From FEN-1139 sp038207155 (GTDB lineage Bacteria > Myxococcota_A > Polyangia > Polyangiales > Polyangiaceae), in NCBI GenBank assembly GCA_038207155.1, contig JBBRAB010000018.1, forward strand, positions 1 through 64,000: 64,000 nt of DNA, read 5' to 3'. The notes beneath the pieces were generated by a model. It saw nothing but the letters and a program-made list of their open reading frames with translations. It did not search any database and was not told the DNA's origin. The position numbers and the translations under genes are program-made. Of this stretch, positions 36,464 to 44,717 are shown piece by piece; the stretch's first letter is position 1, and every line of letters begins with the position of its first letter.

Positions 36464-38335
36464 TTAGTTCTCCAGCTCGGTGCGGATGGCGGAGACGAGC
36501 TCTTCGACGTGGAAGGGCTTGCCCTGAACTTTGTTGAAATTACGGGTGGGAACGAGGAATTCGGAGCGCAGTAGCTGCGAGAGCTGTCCGAGATTTAGCT
36601 CTGGGACCAGGATGCGTTCGAATCTCTGCAGCAGCGCGCCGAGCCCTGGCGGGAAGGGATGGATGTGCGTGAGATGAAGATGGGAGACCGAGAGGCCGTC
36701 CTGCGAGCAGCGTCGAACGGCTTCGTGAATCGAGCCGTAGGTTGAGCCCCAGCCGACCACCAGGAGGCGTCCTTGGTCTGCACCGACGCACACCTTGGCG
36801 GGCGGCAGCCCGCGCGCGATTCGAGCGACTTTTTCGGCGCGCAGGTGGATCATCTTCTCGTGATTGACCGGGTCGTACGAGATGTGCCCCGTCGTGGCGT
36901 CCTTCTCGAGTCCCCCGATGCGGTGCTCGTAGCCGGGGGTTCCCGGAGCGACCCAATGGCGGGCGAGTGTCTCTGGATCACGCTCGAACGCGCGGAAGCC
37001 CTCCACCGGCGGCAGCTCGCGCCGCGCGATTGGGGGCAGTTCTGCGGTCGACGGGATCCGCCATGGTTCAGCTCCGTTGGCGAGGTAGCCGTCGCTCAAC
37101 ACGATGACTGGAGTCATGTGCGTGAGCGCGATGCTGACCGCTTCGTAGGCCACCTCAAAGCAATTGGCGGGCGTGCTGGCTGCCAGGACGCACACGGGCG
37201 TCTCGCCATTGCGACCGTGCACTGCCTGCAGCAGATCGGCCTGCTCGGTCTTAGTGGGCAGCCCGGTGCTCGGACCACCCCGCTGCACGTTCAGAACCAC
37301 TAGCGGTAGCTCCGTCGACACCGCCAACCCGAGCGCCTCGGTCTTGAGCGCCATGCCCGGACCGCTAGTGCTGGTGACGCCGATCGCGCCGCCAAATGAG
37401 GCGCCGATTGCCGAGCAGATCGCGGCGATCTCGTCCTCGGCCTGGAGCGTGACGACGCCGAGCGCCTTGTGTTTGCTCAGCTCATGGAGAATGTCGGTGG
37501 CGGGTGTGATCGGATAGGAACCGAGCACCAACTTGCGCCCCGCGACCTGCGCGGCAGCGATCAGGCCATAGGCGAGCGCCGTATTGCCGCTGATGCTGCG
37601 ATAGAGGCCGGGGGCGACCTTGGCCGGAGGCACCTCGTAGCGGACGTGGGAAAACTCGGTTGTCTCGCCGTAGGCGTAGCCGGCGCGTAGCGCCAGGATA
37701 TTGGCCTGCGCAAAGTCGGCGCGTCGCTTGAAACGCGCCTCGATCCACTCGATGGACGAGTCGAGCGTGCGACTAAACACCCACAGCATGAGCCCGAGCG
37801 TCCAGAAGTTCTTGCAGCGCCCCGCCTCTTTCGTCGAGAGCGCGACCGTGCGCACCGCGGTGAGCGTCAGCTTGGTGATATCGAGCGCGACGAGGTTCCA
37901 GCCCGCGAGCGAGCCGTCTTCCAGCGGATTGCTGGTGTAGCCAGCCTTGTCGAGATTAGCCTGCGTGAAGGCGCCCGTGTTCACGACGAGCAGACCCCCA
38001 GGAATCAAGTCGCGCAGATTGGTGCGCAGCGCTGCCGGGTTCATCGCCACGAGCACATCGGGGGAGTCGCCAGGGGTAAAGACGTCCGACGAGCCGAAGC
38101 GGATTTGGAACCCCGAGACGCCGTAGAGCGTCCCCGCCGGCGCACGGATCTCGGCGGGATAGTCAGGAAGCGTGGCCAGATCGTTTCCGGCAAGGGCCGT
38201 CGAGGTGGTGAACTGGTCGCCCGTGATCTGCATCCCGTCGCCGGAGTCCCCGGCGAAACGGACAACGGCTCCGGACCGCCGCATCACGGTGGACTGAGGC
38301 TGAACTGAGGTTCGGTCAGTGGTTGGTTCGTTCAT
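36464..38335 (-). CDS. korA: 2-oxoacid:ferredoxin oxidoreductase alpha subunit (gamma-alpha fusion)
   Basis: 623 residues. The N-terminal gamma (POR) domain, about 22-200, has VRFAGDSGDGMQITGDQF; the alpha domain has SYPITPATDILHELSKH, ITSTSGPGMALKTEALGLA-type sequence and VLNVQRGGPSTGLPTKTEQADL. The C-terminal domain follows with VGWGSTYGSIHEA. The fused KorA layout is typical of 2-oxoglutarate-type enzymes of aerobes. Start ATG at 38335; an ATG at 38284 (MRRSGAVV) is an alternative. Upstream TTGACA (38440-38445) is a possible -35. Confidence 0.9.
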   Translation of the reverse strand: MNEPTTDRTSVQPQSTVMRRSGAVVRFAGDSGDGMQITGDQFTTSTALAGNDLATLPDYPAEIRAPAGTLYGVSGFQIRFGSSDVFTPGDSPDVLVAMNPAALRTNLRDLIPGGLLVVNTGAFTQANLDKAGYTSNPLEDGSLAGWNLVALDITKLTLTAVRTVALSTKEAGRCKNFWTLGLMLWVFSRTLDSSIEWIEARFKRRADFAQANILALRAGYAYGETTEFSHVRYEVPPAKVAPGLYRSISGNTALAYGLIAAAQVAGRKLVLGSYPITPATDILHELSKHKALGVVTLQAEDEIAAICSAIGASFGGAIGVTSTSGPGMALKTEALGLAVSTELPLVVLNVQRGGPSTGLPTKTEQADLLQAVHGRNGETPVCVLAASTPANCFEVAYEAVSIALTHMTPVIVLSDGYLANGAEPWRIPSTAELPPIARRELPPVEGFRAFERDPETLARHWVAPGTPGYEHRIGGLEKDATTGHISYDPVNHEKMIHLRAEKVARIARGLPPAKVCVGADQGRLLVVGWGSTYGSIHEAVRRCSQDGLSVSHLHLTHIHPFPPGLGALLQRFERILVPELNLGQLSQLLRSEFLVPTRNFNKVQGKPFHVEELVSAIRTELEN

Positions 38336-38416
38336 GGCGCGTCTTCAGAGCAGGCTGTCGCTCCCCAATCGGGGCACCGGGGATACCTAGGGAGCCCAGG
38401 CCGCCAGCGTCAGTCT

Positions 38417-38445
38417 GATTTGGTGAGAAATGTGCCCATTGTCAA
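38417..38445 (-). promoter_or_regulatory. Possible korAB promoter
   Basis: Consensus TTGACA (38440-38445), 17-base spacer, CAAATC (38417-38422), which is a poor -10. The surrounding 60 bases are markedly AT-rich for this window, as expected of a promoter. Confidence 0.35.
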
Positions 38446-38513
38446 GTATTCCGATGGGGAATAGAGACAATCAAATCAAGGCAAATTTCCCCTGAATGGG
38501 GCCTTCAGGCCTC

Positions 38514-38541
38514 GCCCCAGGCGCTCAGTCACCTGGGGCGG
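38514..38541 (-). terminator. Possible terminator after the DUF6918-like gene
   Basis: A 9-base stem CGCCCCAGG / CCTGGGGCG with a 10-base loop, 11 bases past the stop of the minus-strand gene. The T-run is weak. Confidence 0.4.
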
Positions 38542-38551
38542 ACGCGCGTGT

Positions 38552-38998
38552 TCACGCGGTCGGGGCGTGCTTGTCGAGCAGTTTGCCGACGCGCGGCATG
38601 GCAGCCTCGACGTGCTTTTTCGCGGTAGGACGCAGCTTCTCGTAGGTCTTTTGCACGACGCCGCTATTAGCCTTTTTGGCGCGATTGTCCGTCACCGCCA
38701 GCAGGCCATCGGCCACGCGTGGCGCGTTCTGCGTGATGAAGGTGCCAGGAGCGATGCCCTTGGTGAGCGCTTCTTTGTGCAGTGGATCCATGGCGTCGAG
38801 GAATTCGTCGAGCAGGTGATCGACCGCCTGACGAATAAACCCTGGCTTGACGCTCTTGACCACGGAAAACGCCGCCTTAACGGCCAGTCCTGAGAGACCG
38901 GACTTGTCGGCCACCTCTTCGTCGAGCACGCGACAGGCGTCATCGATGACCTGCTGACGCTTTTCCCCGGCACCGAGTCGATCCTTGAGCTCTGTCAC
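38552..38998 (-). CDS. DUF6918-like helical protein
   Basis: About 148 residues from a GTG at 38998, preceded by a strong GGAGGAGAG; the open frame extends to 39148 but the upstream part is not protein-like. Landmarks: ACRVLDEEVADKSGLSGLAV, SVKPGFIRQAVDHLLDEF, RVADGLLAVTDNRA, KLRPTAKKHVEAAMPR. These match, from memory, a conserved helical family (DUF6918) found in Actinobacteria and Myxococcota. No known function. Divergent from the sigma-54 activator. Confidence 0.7.
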   Translation of the reverse strand: MTELKDRLGAGEKRQQVIDDACRVLDEEVADKSGLSGLAVKAAFSVVKSVKPGFIRQAVDHLLDEFLDAMDPLHKEALTKGIAPGTFITQNAPRVADGLLAVTDNRAKKANSGVVQKTYEKLRPTAKKHVEAAMPRVGKLLDKHAPTA

Positions 38999-39339
38999 TG
39001 GTGTCTCTCCTCCGCTCGACCGTCTTAGGCCAAGCCTGCCGACGGTTATCACTCCCCCCCGAGCTGTCAACGTGCGCAGCTGGGCCAGCGAGCGAGGAAA
39101 CCCCTGTCGCCCGACCGCTTTTCTGGGGACTCGAGTTGCTCTTCCCACGGGCCGGTTCTAGGCCAGTGACTTCAGTCAGGCCTCCGCGCGGTCGTATCGG
39201 GGCACAAGTGACTCGCGGCTGGCTCCTCGCCTATTCGGTCGGTCGGCAAGCTGGGATTTCCTCCGCGGGTCGCGTGTCACGGTGGGCTCGTCCGCATAGC
39301 TAAGCTCTCGGAGGGGCGCTAAAGGAAGCGTACGCCAGC
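38999..39339. other. Divergent intergenic region, nothing recognised
   Basis: 341 bases between the DUF6918-like gene and the sigma-54 activator. I see a TTGACA on the minus strand near 39065 but no partner -10, and no convincing hairpin, repeat or frame. Confidence 0.5.
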
Positions 39340-40692
39340 ATGGGAAAGATTCTCGTCGTCGATGACCAGCGCAATATGCGCACGACCCTCGCCATGATGC
39401 TGCGAGGGAACTCGTTCGACGTTGATGAGGCCGGGTCTGGGGAGCAAGGCAAAGAGCTCGGGGGGTCCGGGGCTTACGACGTCGTGATCACCGATCTTCG
39501 CATGGGCGAGATCGATGGTATCGAGGTTTTGCGTTCGATCAAAGCAGCTCAGCCGATGACGGAAGTCATCGTAATGACCGCGTACGGAACGATCGAGAGC
39601 GCTGTCGAGGCCATGCGTCTCGGCGCTTTCGACTACATTCAGAAGCCGTTTGCCGAAGAAGAGCTGATCGTCAAGGTCTCCAAGGCCGTCGAGAGTCGGC
39701 GGCTGCACGGGCAGGTTCAGCTCTTCGCGCAAGAGTTCAAGGAAAAGTACCATTTCGAGAACATTATCGGACGCTCACATGCGATCCGCGATGTGCTCAC
39801 GCGCGTCGTCAAGATTGCGCCAACCGACGCGATCGTCCTGATTACGGGCGACAGCGGTACGGGCAAGGAGCTGATCGCTCGCGCCGTGCATGCCAACAGT
39901 AAGCGTTCCGAGCGTCCCTTCGTGACCGTCAACTGCGCTGCGATCACCGAAACACTGCTTGAGAGTGAGCTATTTGGACACGCGCGCGGCTCGTTTACTG
40001 GCGCCGTTTCAGCGCGCAAAGGCTTGTTCGAGGAAGCCGACGGAGGCACCTTCTTCTTCGACGAAATCGCCGAGACGACCCTGAGTTTCCAGGCCAAGCT
40101 GCTGCGGGCGATTCAGGAGGGCGAGGTGCGTCGGATCGGTGAGAACCGTCCGGTGAAGGTCGACATCCGGGTGATCGCCGCGACCAATGTCGATCTCGCG
40201 TCCGCCGTCGAAGAGCGCCGTTTCCGCCAGGATCTGTACTATCGCCTCAACGTGGCTCGCTTTCATTTGCCGCCGCTGCGCGATCGCAAGGAAGACATTC
40301 CGCTGCTCGCCGCCTTCTTCCTCGAGAAGTACAATCGCAAGATGAACGTGCGGACCAGCTTCGGTGAGGACGCCATGGAGGCGCTGGTAGCCCATGACTA
40401 TCCGGGAAATGTGCGTGAGCTCGAAAACCTCGTCGAACAGGCGGTAGCCCTGTCGGGCGGCGAGGTCGTCACGGTCGACGACATCCTGCACCAAGGTCCC
40501 AAGCGCACTCAGCGTGCCACGGGCAAGACCCTGGCGGACATCGTTGACGCGGCTGAACGGGACGCCGTGGAGGTCGCGCTGCGGTCATTTGACGGGAGTC
40601 GTGAGCGTGCTGCCGAAGCGCTCAGCATCAGTCCGACTACGCTGTGGCGGAAGATGACTCGACTCGGGATTTCTTACGACGCCAAGGGCTAA
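39340..40692 (+). CDS. NtrC-family sigma-54-dependent response regulator
   Basis: 450 residues: receiver (about 1-120, phospho-acceptor Asp52 in VITDLRMGE, Lys in IQKPFAEEE), AAA+ sigma-54 interaction domain (Walker A GDSGTGKE at about 170, Walker B GGTFFFDEI about 235-243), and a Fis-type HTH (SRERAAEALSISPTTLWRKM). The loop that contacts sigma-54 reads GSFTGA (217-222) in place of the usual GAFTGA. No paired kinase is adjacent. The target is unknown. Confidence 0.93.
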   Translation: MGKILVVDDQRNMRTTLAMMLRGNSFDVDEAGSGEQGKELGGSGAYDVVITDLRMGEIDGIEVLRSIKAAQPMTEVIVMTAYGTIESAVEAMRLGAFDYIQKPFAEEELIVKVSKAVESRRLHGQVQLFAQEFKEKYHFENIIGRSHAIRDVLTRVVKIAPTDAIVLITGDSGTGKELIARAVHANSKRSERPFVTVNCAAITETLLESELFGHARGSFTGAVSARKGLFEEADGGTFFFDEIAETTLSFQAKLLRAIQEGEVRRIGENRPVKVDIRVIAATNVDLASAVEERRFRQDLYYRLNVARFHLPPLRDRKEDIPLLAAFFLEKYNRKMNVRTSFGEDAMEALVAHDYPGNVRELENLVEQAVALSGGEVVTVDDILHQGPKRTQRATGKTLADIVDAAERDAVEVALRSFDGSRERAAEALSISPTTLWRKMTRLGISYDAKG

Positions 40693-40773
40693 GCTGGGTT
40701 TGGGCTTCGTGGAACCGCCGGGCGCGACCGAGGGGGTCCGTCCGGCGCCTGAAATTTTGCCCTGATTTGCCCG

Positions 40774-41865
40774 TTGGCGCATTCGGCGATAAGCCGCCCC
40801 GCGAGGTTCCCCCTGCACACCGCGCTCTTTGACTACGAGCTACCCGAAGCCAACATCGCTCAACGTCCTGCCGAGGCGCGCGATGGGGCGCGGATGCTGG
40901 TCGTCGAGGAATCGAGTTGCCAGGACGCCTGGGTGCGTCATTGGCCTACGCTGGTGCCGGAGGGTGCGCTCGTGGTGCTCAACGAGACGCGCGTTCGTAA
41001 GGCGCGCTTGCTCGGAGAAAAGCGCGGTTCGGGCGGGCGAGTCGAGTTGCTGCTGCTCGGGCCCAGTTTGACCCAGCAGGCTGGCGCCGAGGTTTGGCGC
41101 GCGATCGGACGGGCGAGCAAACCGCTGCGCGAAGGCACCGTGCTCGATTTTGGGGCGCTGAGCGGCTGCATCGTTGCCAAGCGCGAAGACGGCGAACTCG
41201 AGGTGGCTTTCAGCTCGCCGAGTGGTGTCGAGGCCGAGCTCGAGCGCGTCGGACACATGCCGATTCCACCCTACGTTCGTCGGGATGATGACGCCGACGA
41301 CGAAGAACGTTACCAGACCGTGTTCGCACGCGAGCTTGGTTCCGTGGCGGCGCCGACGGCGGGTTTGCACCTGACCAGCGCCATGCTGAGTGCACTTCAG
41401 GCACGTCACTGCGAGCTCGGGAAGGTGACCCTGCACGTCGGACTCGGTACCTTTCGTCCGGTCTCCGTCGACGATCTCGATCAGCATGTCATGCATCGCG
41501 AGCGCTACGAGGTCTCGCCGCTGCTCGCGGACCAGATCGCTGCGGCGCGCCAGAGAAACGCGCCGGTGGTGGCTGTTGGCACCACGGTGGTGCGTGCCCT
41601 GGAAAGCGCGGCGTTGGCTGAGGCCCCGGGGCTGGTACGTCCCACTTCGGAAGAGACTCAGCTGCTCATTCAACCTGGCGTGAAATTCCAGGTGGTCGAT
41701 GCGCTTCTGACCAATTTTCACCAGCCGCGGAGCACGCTGCTTGCGCTGGTTTCCGCGTTCATTGGGCTCTCGCGACTCCATTCGGCCTATCGCGAGGCGT
41801 TGTCGCGAGGCTACCGCTTTCTGTCCTACGGAGATGCCATGTGGTTGCCTCGGAGATTCGAATGA
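40774..41865 (+). CDS. queA: S-adenosylmethionine:tRNA ribosyltransferase-isomerase QueA
   Basis: Converts preQ1-tRNA to epoxyqueuosine-tRNA. 363 residues from a TTG at 40774. The family normally starts at a DYELPEALIAQ-type sequence, here DYELPEANIAQRPAEARDGA. There is no in-frame ATG ahead of it: a CTG at 40813 with GCGAGG upstream gives 350 residues and may be the true start. Other blocks: VLNETRVRKARLLG, YVRRDDDADDEERYQTVFA, AAPTAGLHLT, LHVGLGTFRPV, NFHQPRSTLL. The stop overlaps the tgt ATG (ATGA). Confidence 0.93.
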   Translation: MAHSAISRPARFPLHTALFDYELPEANIAQRPAEARDGARMLVVEESSCQDAWVRHWPTLVPEGALVVLNETRVRKARLLGEKRGSGGRVELLLLGPSLTQQAGAEVWRAIGRASKPLREGTVLDFGALSGCIVAKREDGELEVAFSSPSGVEAELERVGHMPIPPYVRRDDDADDEERYQTVFARELGSVAAPTAGLHLTSAMLSALQARHCELGKVTLHVGLGTFRPVSVDDLDQHVMHRERYEVSPLLADQIAAARQRNAPVVAVGTTVVRALESAALAEAPGLVRPTSEETQLLIQPGVKFQVVDALLTNFHQPRSTLLALVSAFIGLSRLHSAYREALSRGYRFLSYGDAMWLPRRFE

Positions 41866-42951
41866 AGCCGCTCTCGTTTGAGGTGATCGCGCGTTCGGGG
41901 CTCGCCCGCCGGGGGCGCATGGCGACGCAGCATGGCGTGATCGATACTCCGGTGTTCATGCCGGTTGGCACTCAGGCGACCGTTAAGGCGACCAGTCCTG
42001 CCGAGGTGGCCGCCTCCGGCGCACGCATGGTCATCATGAACACCTACCATCTCTGGCTGCGCCCCGGACCTTCGACCGTCGCGGGGCTTGGTGGCCTCCA
42101 CGAGATGGCGCGTTGGCCCCATGCCATCGCGACCGATTCAGGGGGATTTCAGGCGTTTTCTTTGGCAAAGCTCTGCAAGCTGAGCGAAGACGGGTTCGCC
42201 TTTGCCTCGCACCTCGACGGTTCGCGTCGCATGCTCACCCCGGAGGAATCGATGCGGGTCCAGGGCCTGCTCGGTGCCGACATCGCGATGCAACTCGACG
42301 TCTGTTCGCCTGCCGGTTCGTCGCCGGCGGTGCTGCGTGAGGCGGTTGAGCGCACCACGCGTTGGGCGGCGCGATGTCTGGCCGCCCGCCAGCCCACGCA
42401 AGCGGTGTTCGGCATCATTCAGGGCGGGACGGACGTCGCTCTGCGGCTGGAGCATGCCGAGCAGTTGGCGGCGCTCCCCCTGGACGGTCTGGCTCTCGGC
42501 GGGTTCTCGGTGGGCGAGCCCCCCGCGGCCATGCACGCGGCGCTGGCCCTGGTGGTGCCTCAGGTGGACGGCCTGCGGCCGCGCTACCTGATGGGCGTTG
42601 GGACGCCCTCGGATTTGCTGCGGGCGATGGGCGTGGGGGTCGATGTCTTCGATTGTGTGATGCCGACCCGCAACGCCCGCGGCGCACAAACAGGCGCGGT
42701 TCCGCGACGACCCCAGACCCATTGAGCCGCACTGCCCCTGTCCCGCCTGTGCGGGGGGCTTTAGTCGCGCGTACCTGCGCCACCTGTACCAGGCCGGAGA
42801 AATCCTATGTCACCGGCTGTTGTCGCTGCACAACCTCCACTTTTATGGCTCGCTCATGGCTCGCGCACGGCAAGCGATCGAGGAGGGGCGCTACGACGAG
42901 TTCGCTTCAGCGACGCTCGCCGAGCTCGAGAGCAACGCGGATCCCGATTGA
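41862..42951 (+). pseudogene. tgt: Queuine tRNA-ribosyltransferase, frameshifted
   Basis: Exchanges guanine for preQ1 at tRNA position 34. The reading starts at the ATG overlapping queA and is normal through FDCVMPTRNAR, then ends in a short aberrant tail at 42725. The rest of the protein is present in another frame from about 42688 to 42951: KQARFRDDPRPIEPHCPCPAC, then AYLRHLYQAGEIL, LSLHNLHFYGSLM and AIEEGRYDEF. Compared with family members, about 32 bases are missing at 42681-42687, removing roughly 12 residues and shifting the frame. The zinc ligands (CxCxxC...H) lie in the shifted part, so the first-frame product should be inactive. A sequencing or assembly error cannot be excluded. Confidence 0.85.
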
Positions 42952-43051
42952 CGGCAGGCGGGCGCCCTGCTCGGTCGAGCGGTTTCGGCTGGGCGTCGGC
43001 CAGATTGTCAGCCCGGCCGACGGGTGTCAGCGGGGAATTAGCGGTAGACCA

Positions 43052-43073
43052 ATGGGGCCGAGGAATTCCCCAT
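43052..43073 (+). promoter_or_regulatory. Small inverted repeat upstream of the MshEN-receiver gene
   Basis: ATGGGG-N10-CCCCAT ends 18 bases before TATAGT (43092-43097), a good -10 with no clear -35. It may be an operator for an activator, or coincidence. Confidence 0.3.
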
Positions 43074-43108
43074 CGGTGGCGGTTTCGTGAGTATAGTGGG
43101 GCTGGAGA

Positions 43109-44662
43109 ATGAGTCAGGAAAACAAGCCGATCGGTCGGATCCTGCTTGAGCAGAAAGCGATCACCCAGGAGCAGCTCGACGAGTCGCTCGCGGATCGCAC
43201 TTCTGGTGGACGGCTTGCCTCGCGCCTCGCCGAATCCGGCAGTGTGAGCGAGGTTGACGCGCTCAAGGCGCTGAGTGAGCAACACGGCATCCCAGGTATC
43301 GATCTGTCGCAGCTCTGCCTGCGCCTCGAGGACCTCGACGTGCTTCCCCGCGAGATTGCGGAAAAGCACCTGATCCTGCCCGTTCTCATGCGCGACGATC
43401 GCTTGTTTGTCGCGATGGGCAACCCGCGTGAGACCAAGGTGCTCGACGAACTCGAGTTCGTCACCGGCAAGAAGGTCTATCCTTACGTCGCGCTCGAGAC
43501 CTCCCTCAAGCGCGTCATCGTGAGTGCCTACCAGCGCAAAGCGCGGGGCGAGGCCTACTACGTCGGACCGCATTGTCCTACGGAGGTTCTAGAGCGTTTG
43601 GGGATTGGCGCCGATGGCATTCGCCGAGCGGGGCAGGGGTACTCGCTCTCGCTGCCGCTCGCGTCCATGGCTCCCCAGGCAGCAGCTTCGTCGCATCCTC
43701 CGGCGAGCGAGCAACCGCCCGAGTCGGAGATACCGTCTCCGCCTTCGATTCCGACCAATGCTCGCGCCGTGGTGGTCGATGACGCCCTGGCTCGCAGCGC
43801 CTCCGAGGACGTTCACGAGGCAGATTTCGGCGATCTGTCGCGTGAGCTCAGTGTGGTCACGGACATGCCGACCTCGGGTGCGCCGGGGGAGGTTGCTCCG
43901 GGTACCAAGACGGTGCTCGTCGTTGACGACGAGGCTGACATTCGCAAGATGGTCACGCGGCTACTTCAGACACGTGGCCTGCGCGTGATTGAGGCGGATC
44001 GCGGACTGCTCGCGCTGCGCCTGGTCAAAGAGCATCACCCGGATCTGATCGTGCTCGATGCGATGCTGCCCGAGGTGCATGGCTTTGACATCGCGCGCCG
44101 CATCAAGAACAGCGAACGCTACAAGGCGACGCCGATCGTGATGATGAGCGCGGTCTATCGCGGTTGGCGTTTTGCCGAGGACCTCAAGCAGAGCTGCGGG
44201 GTCGAGCATTACATCGAGAAACCCTTCCGCATCGATGATCTGCTGCGCGCGGTCGACGCCTGTCTGGCGGGCACGAGCCAAGAGCCGCTCGAGCGCAATG
44301 ACTCCGCTGAGGCCGAGGCCGCCCTCAATGAGGGGGTGGCTGCCTATAAGGCCGGGCACCTCGAGGAGGCGGTCGGGCACCTCAAGCGCGGGGTGGCTAT
44401 CGACCCGCTGGCCTACCGGCTACATTTCCACCTTGGCTTGCTTTATGGCAAGCAGGGTCACGTCTACGAAGCAATAAGTGAGCTCGAGACCGCAATGGAG
44501 CTGAACTCGCGTCACTTCGCGGCCGCAAAGAACCTAGCCATCCTGTATCAGAAGGCCGGCTTTCGAAATAAGGCCTCGGAGACCTGGGAGCGAGCTCTCC
44601 GGCTCGCTCCGGACGAGGAAACCCGCAAGGGGATTCGCGAGCACTTACTGAACCTGTTGTGA
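43109..44662 (+). CDS. MshEN-receiver-TPR signalling protein
   Basis: 517 residues. N-terminal MshEN/GspE_N domain (about 1-150: IGRILLEQKAITQEQLDESL, then the second copy-like repeat DLDVLPREIAEKHLILPV), a form known to bind c-di-GMP in some family members. A Ser/Pro-rich linker, a receiver domain (TVLVVDDEADIRKMV, phospho-acceptor in LIVLDAMLPE, Lys in IEKPFRIDD), then TPR repeats at the C-terminus (about 410-510). There is no ATPase, unlike GspE/PilB. It may join c-di-GMP input to phosphorelay output; c-di-GMP binding is inferred from the fold alone. SD GGAG before the ATG. Confidence 0.82.
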   Translation: MSQENKPIGRILLEQKAITQEQLDESLADRTSGGRLASRLAESGSVSEVDALKALSEQHGIPGIDLSQLCLRLEDLDVLPREIAEKHLILPVLMRDDRLFVAMGNPRETKVLDELEFVTGKKVYPYVALETSLKRVIVSAYQRKARGEAYYVGPHCPTEVLERLGIGADGIRRAGQGYSLSLPLASMAPQAAASSHPPASEQPPESEIPSPPSIPTNARAVVVDDALARSASEDVHEADFGDLSRELSVVTDMPTSGAPGEVAPGTKTVLVVDDEADIRKMVTRLLQTRGLRVIEADRGLLALRLVKEHHPDLIVLDAMLPEVHGFDIARRIKNSERYKATPIVMMSAVYRGWRFAEDLKQSCGVEHYIEKPFRIDDLLRAVDACLAGTSQEPLERNDSAEAEAALNEGVAAYKAGHLEEAVGHLKRGVAIDPLAYRLHFHLGLLYGKQGHVYEAISELETAMELNSRHFAAAKNLAILYQKAGFRNKASETWERALRLAPDEETRKGIREHLLNLL

Positions 44663-44717
44663 ACGTCGCTTTCGTCTGCGAGGATGGCCCCCCCGGTTCT
44701 CGGAACCCACCGGCTCG

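Noticed and set aside
38999..39148. N-terminal extension of the DUF6918-like protein
   Set aside because: A strong GGAGGAGAG ribosome site precedes the GTG at 38998, and the extension is Arg/Gly-rich and shadow-like.
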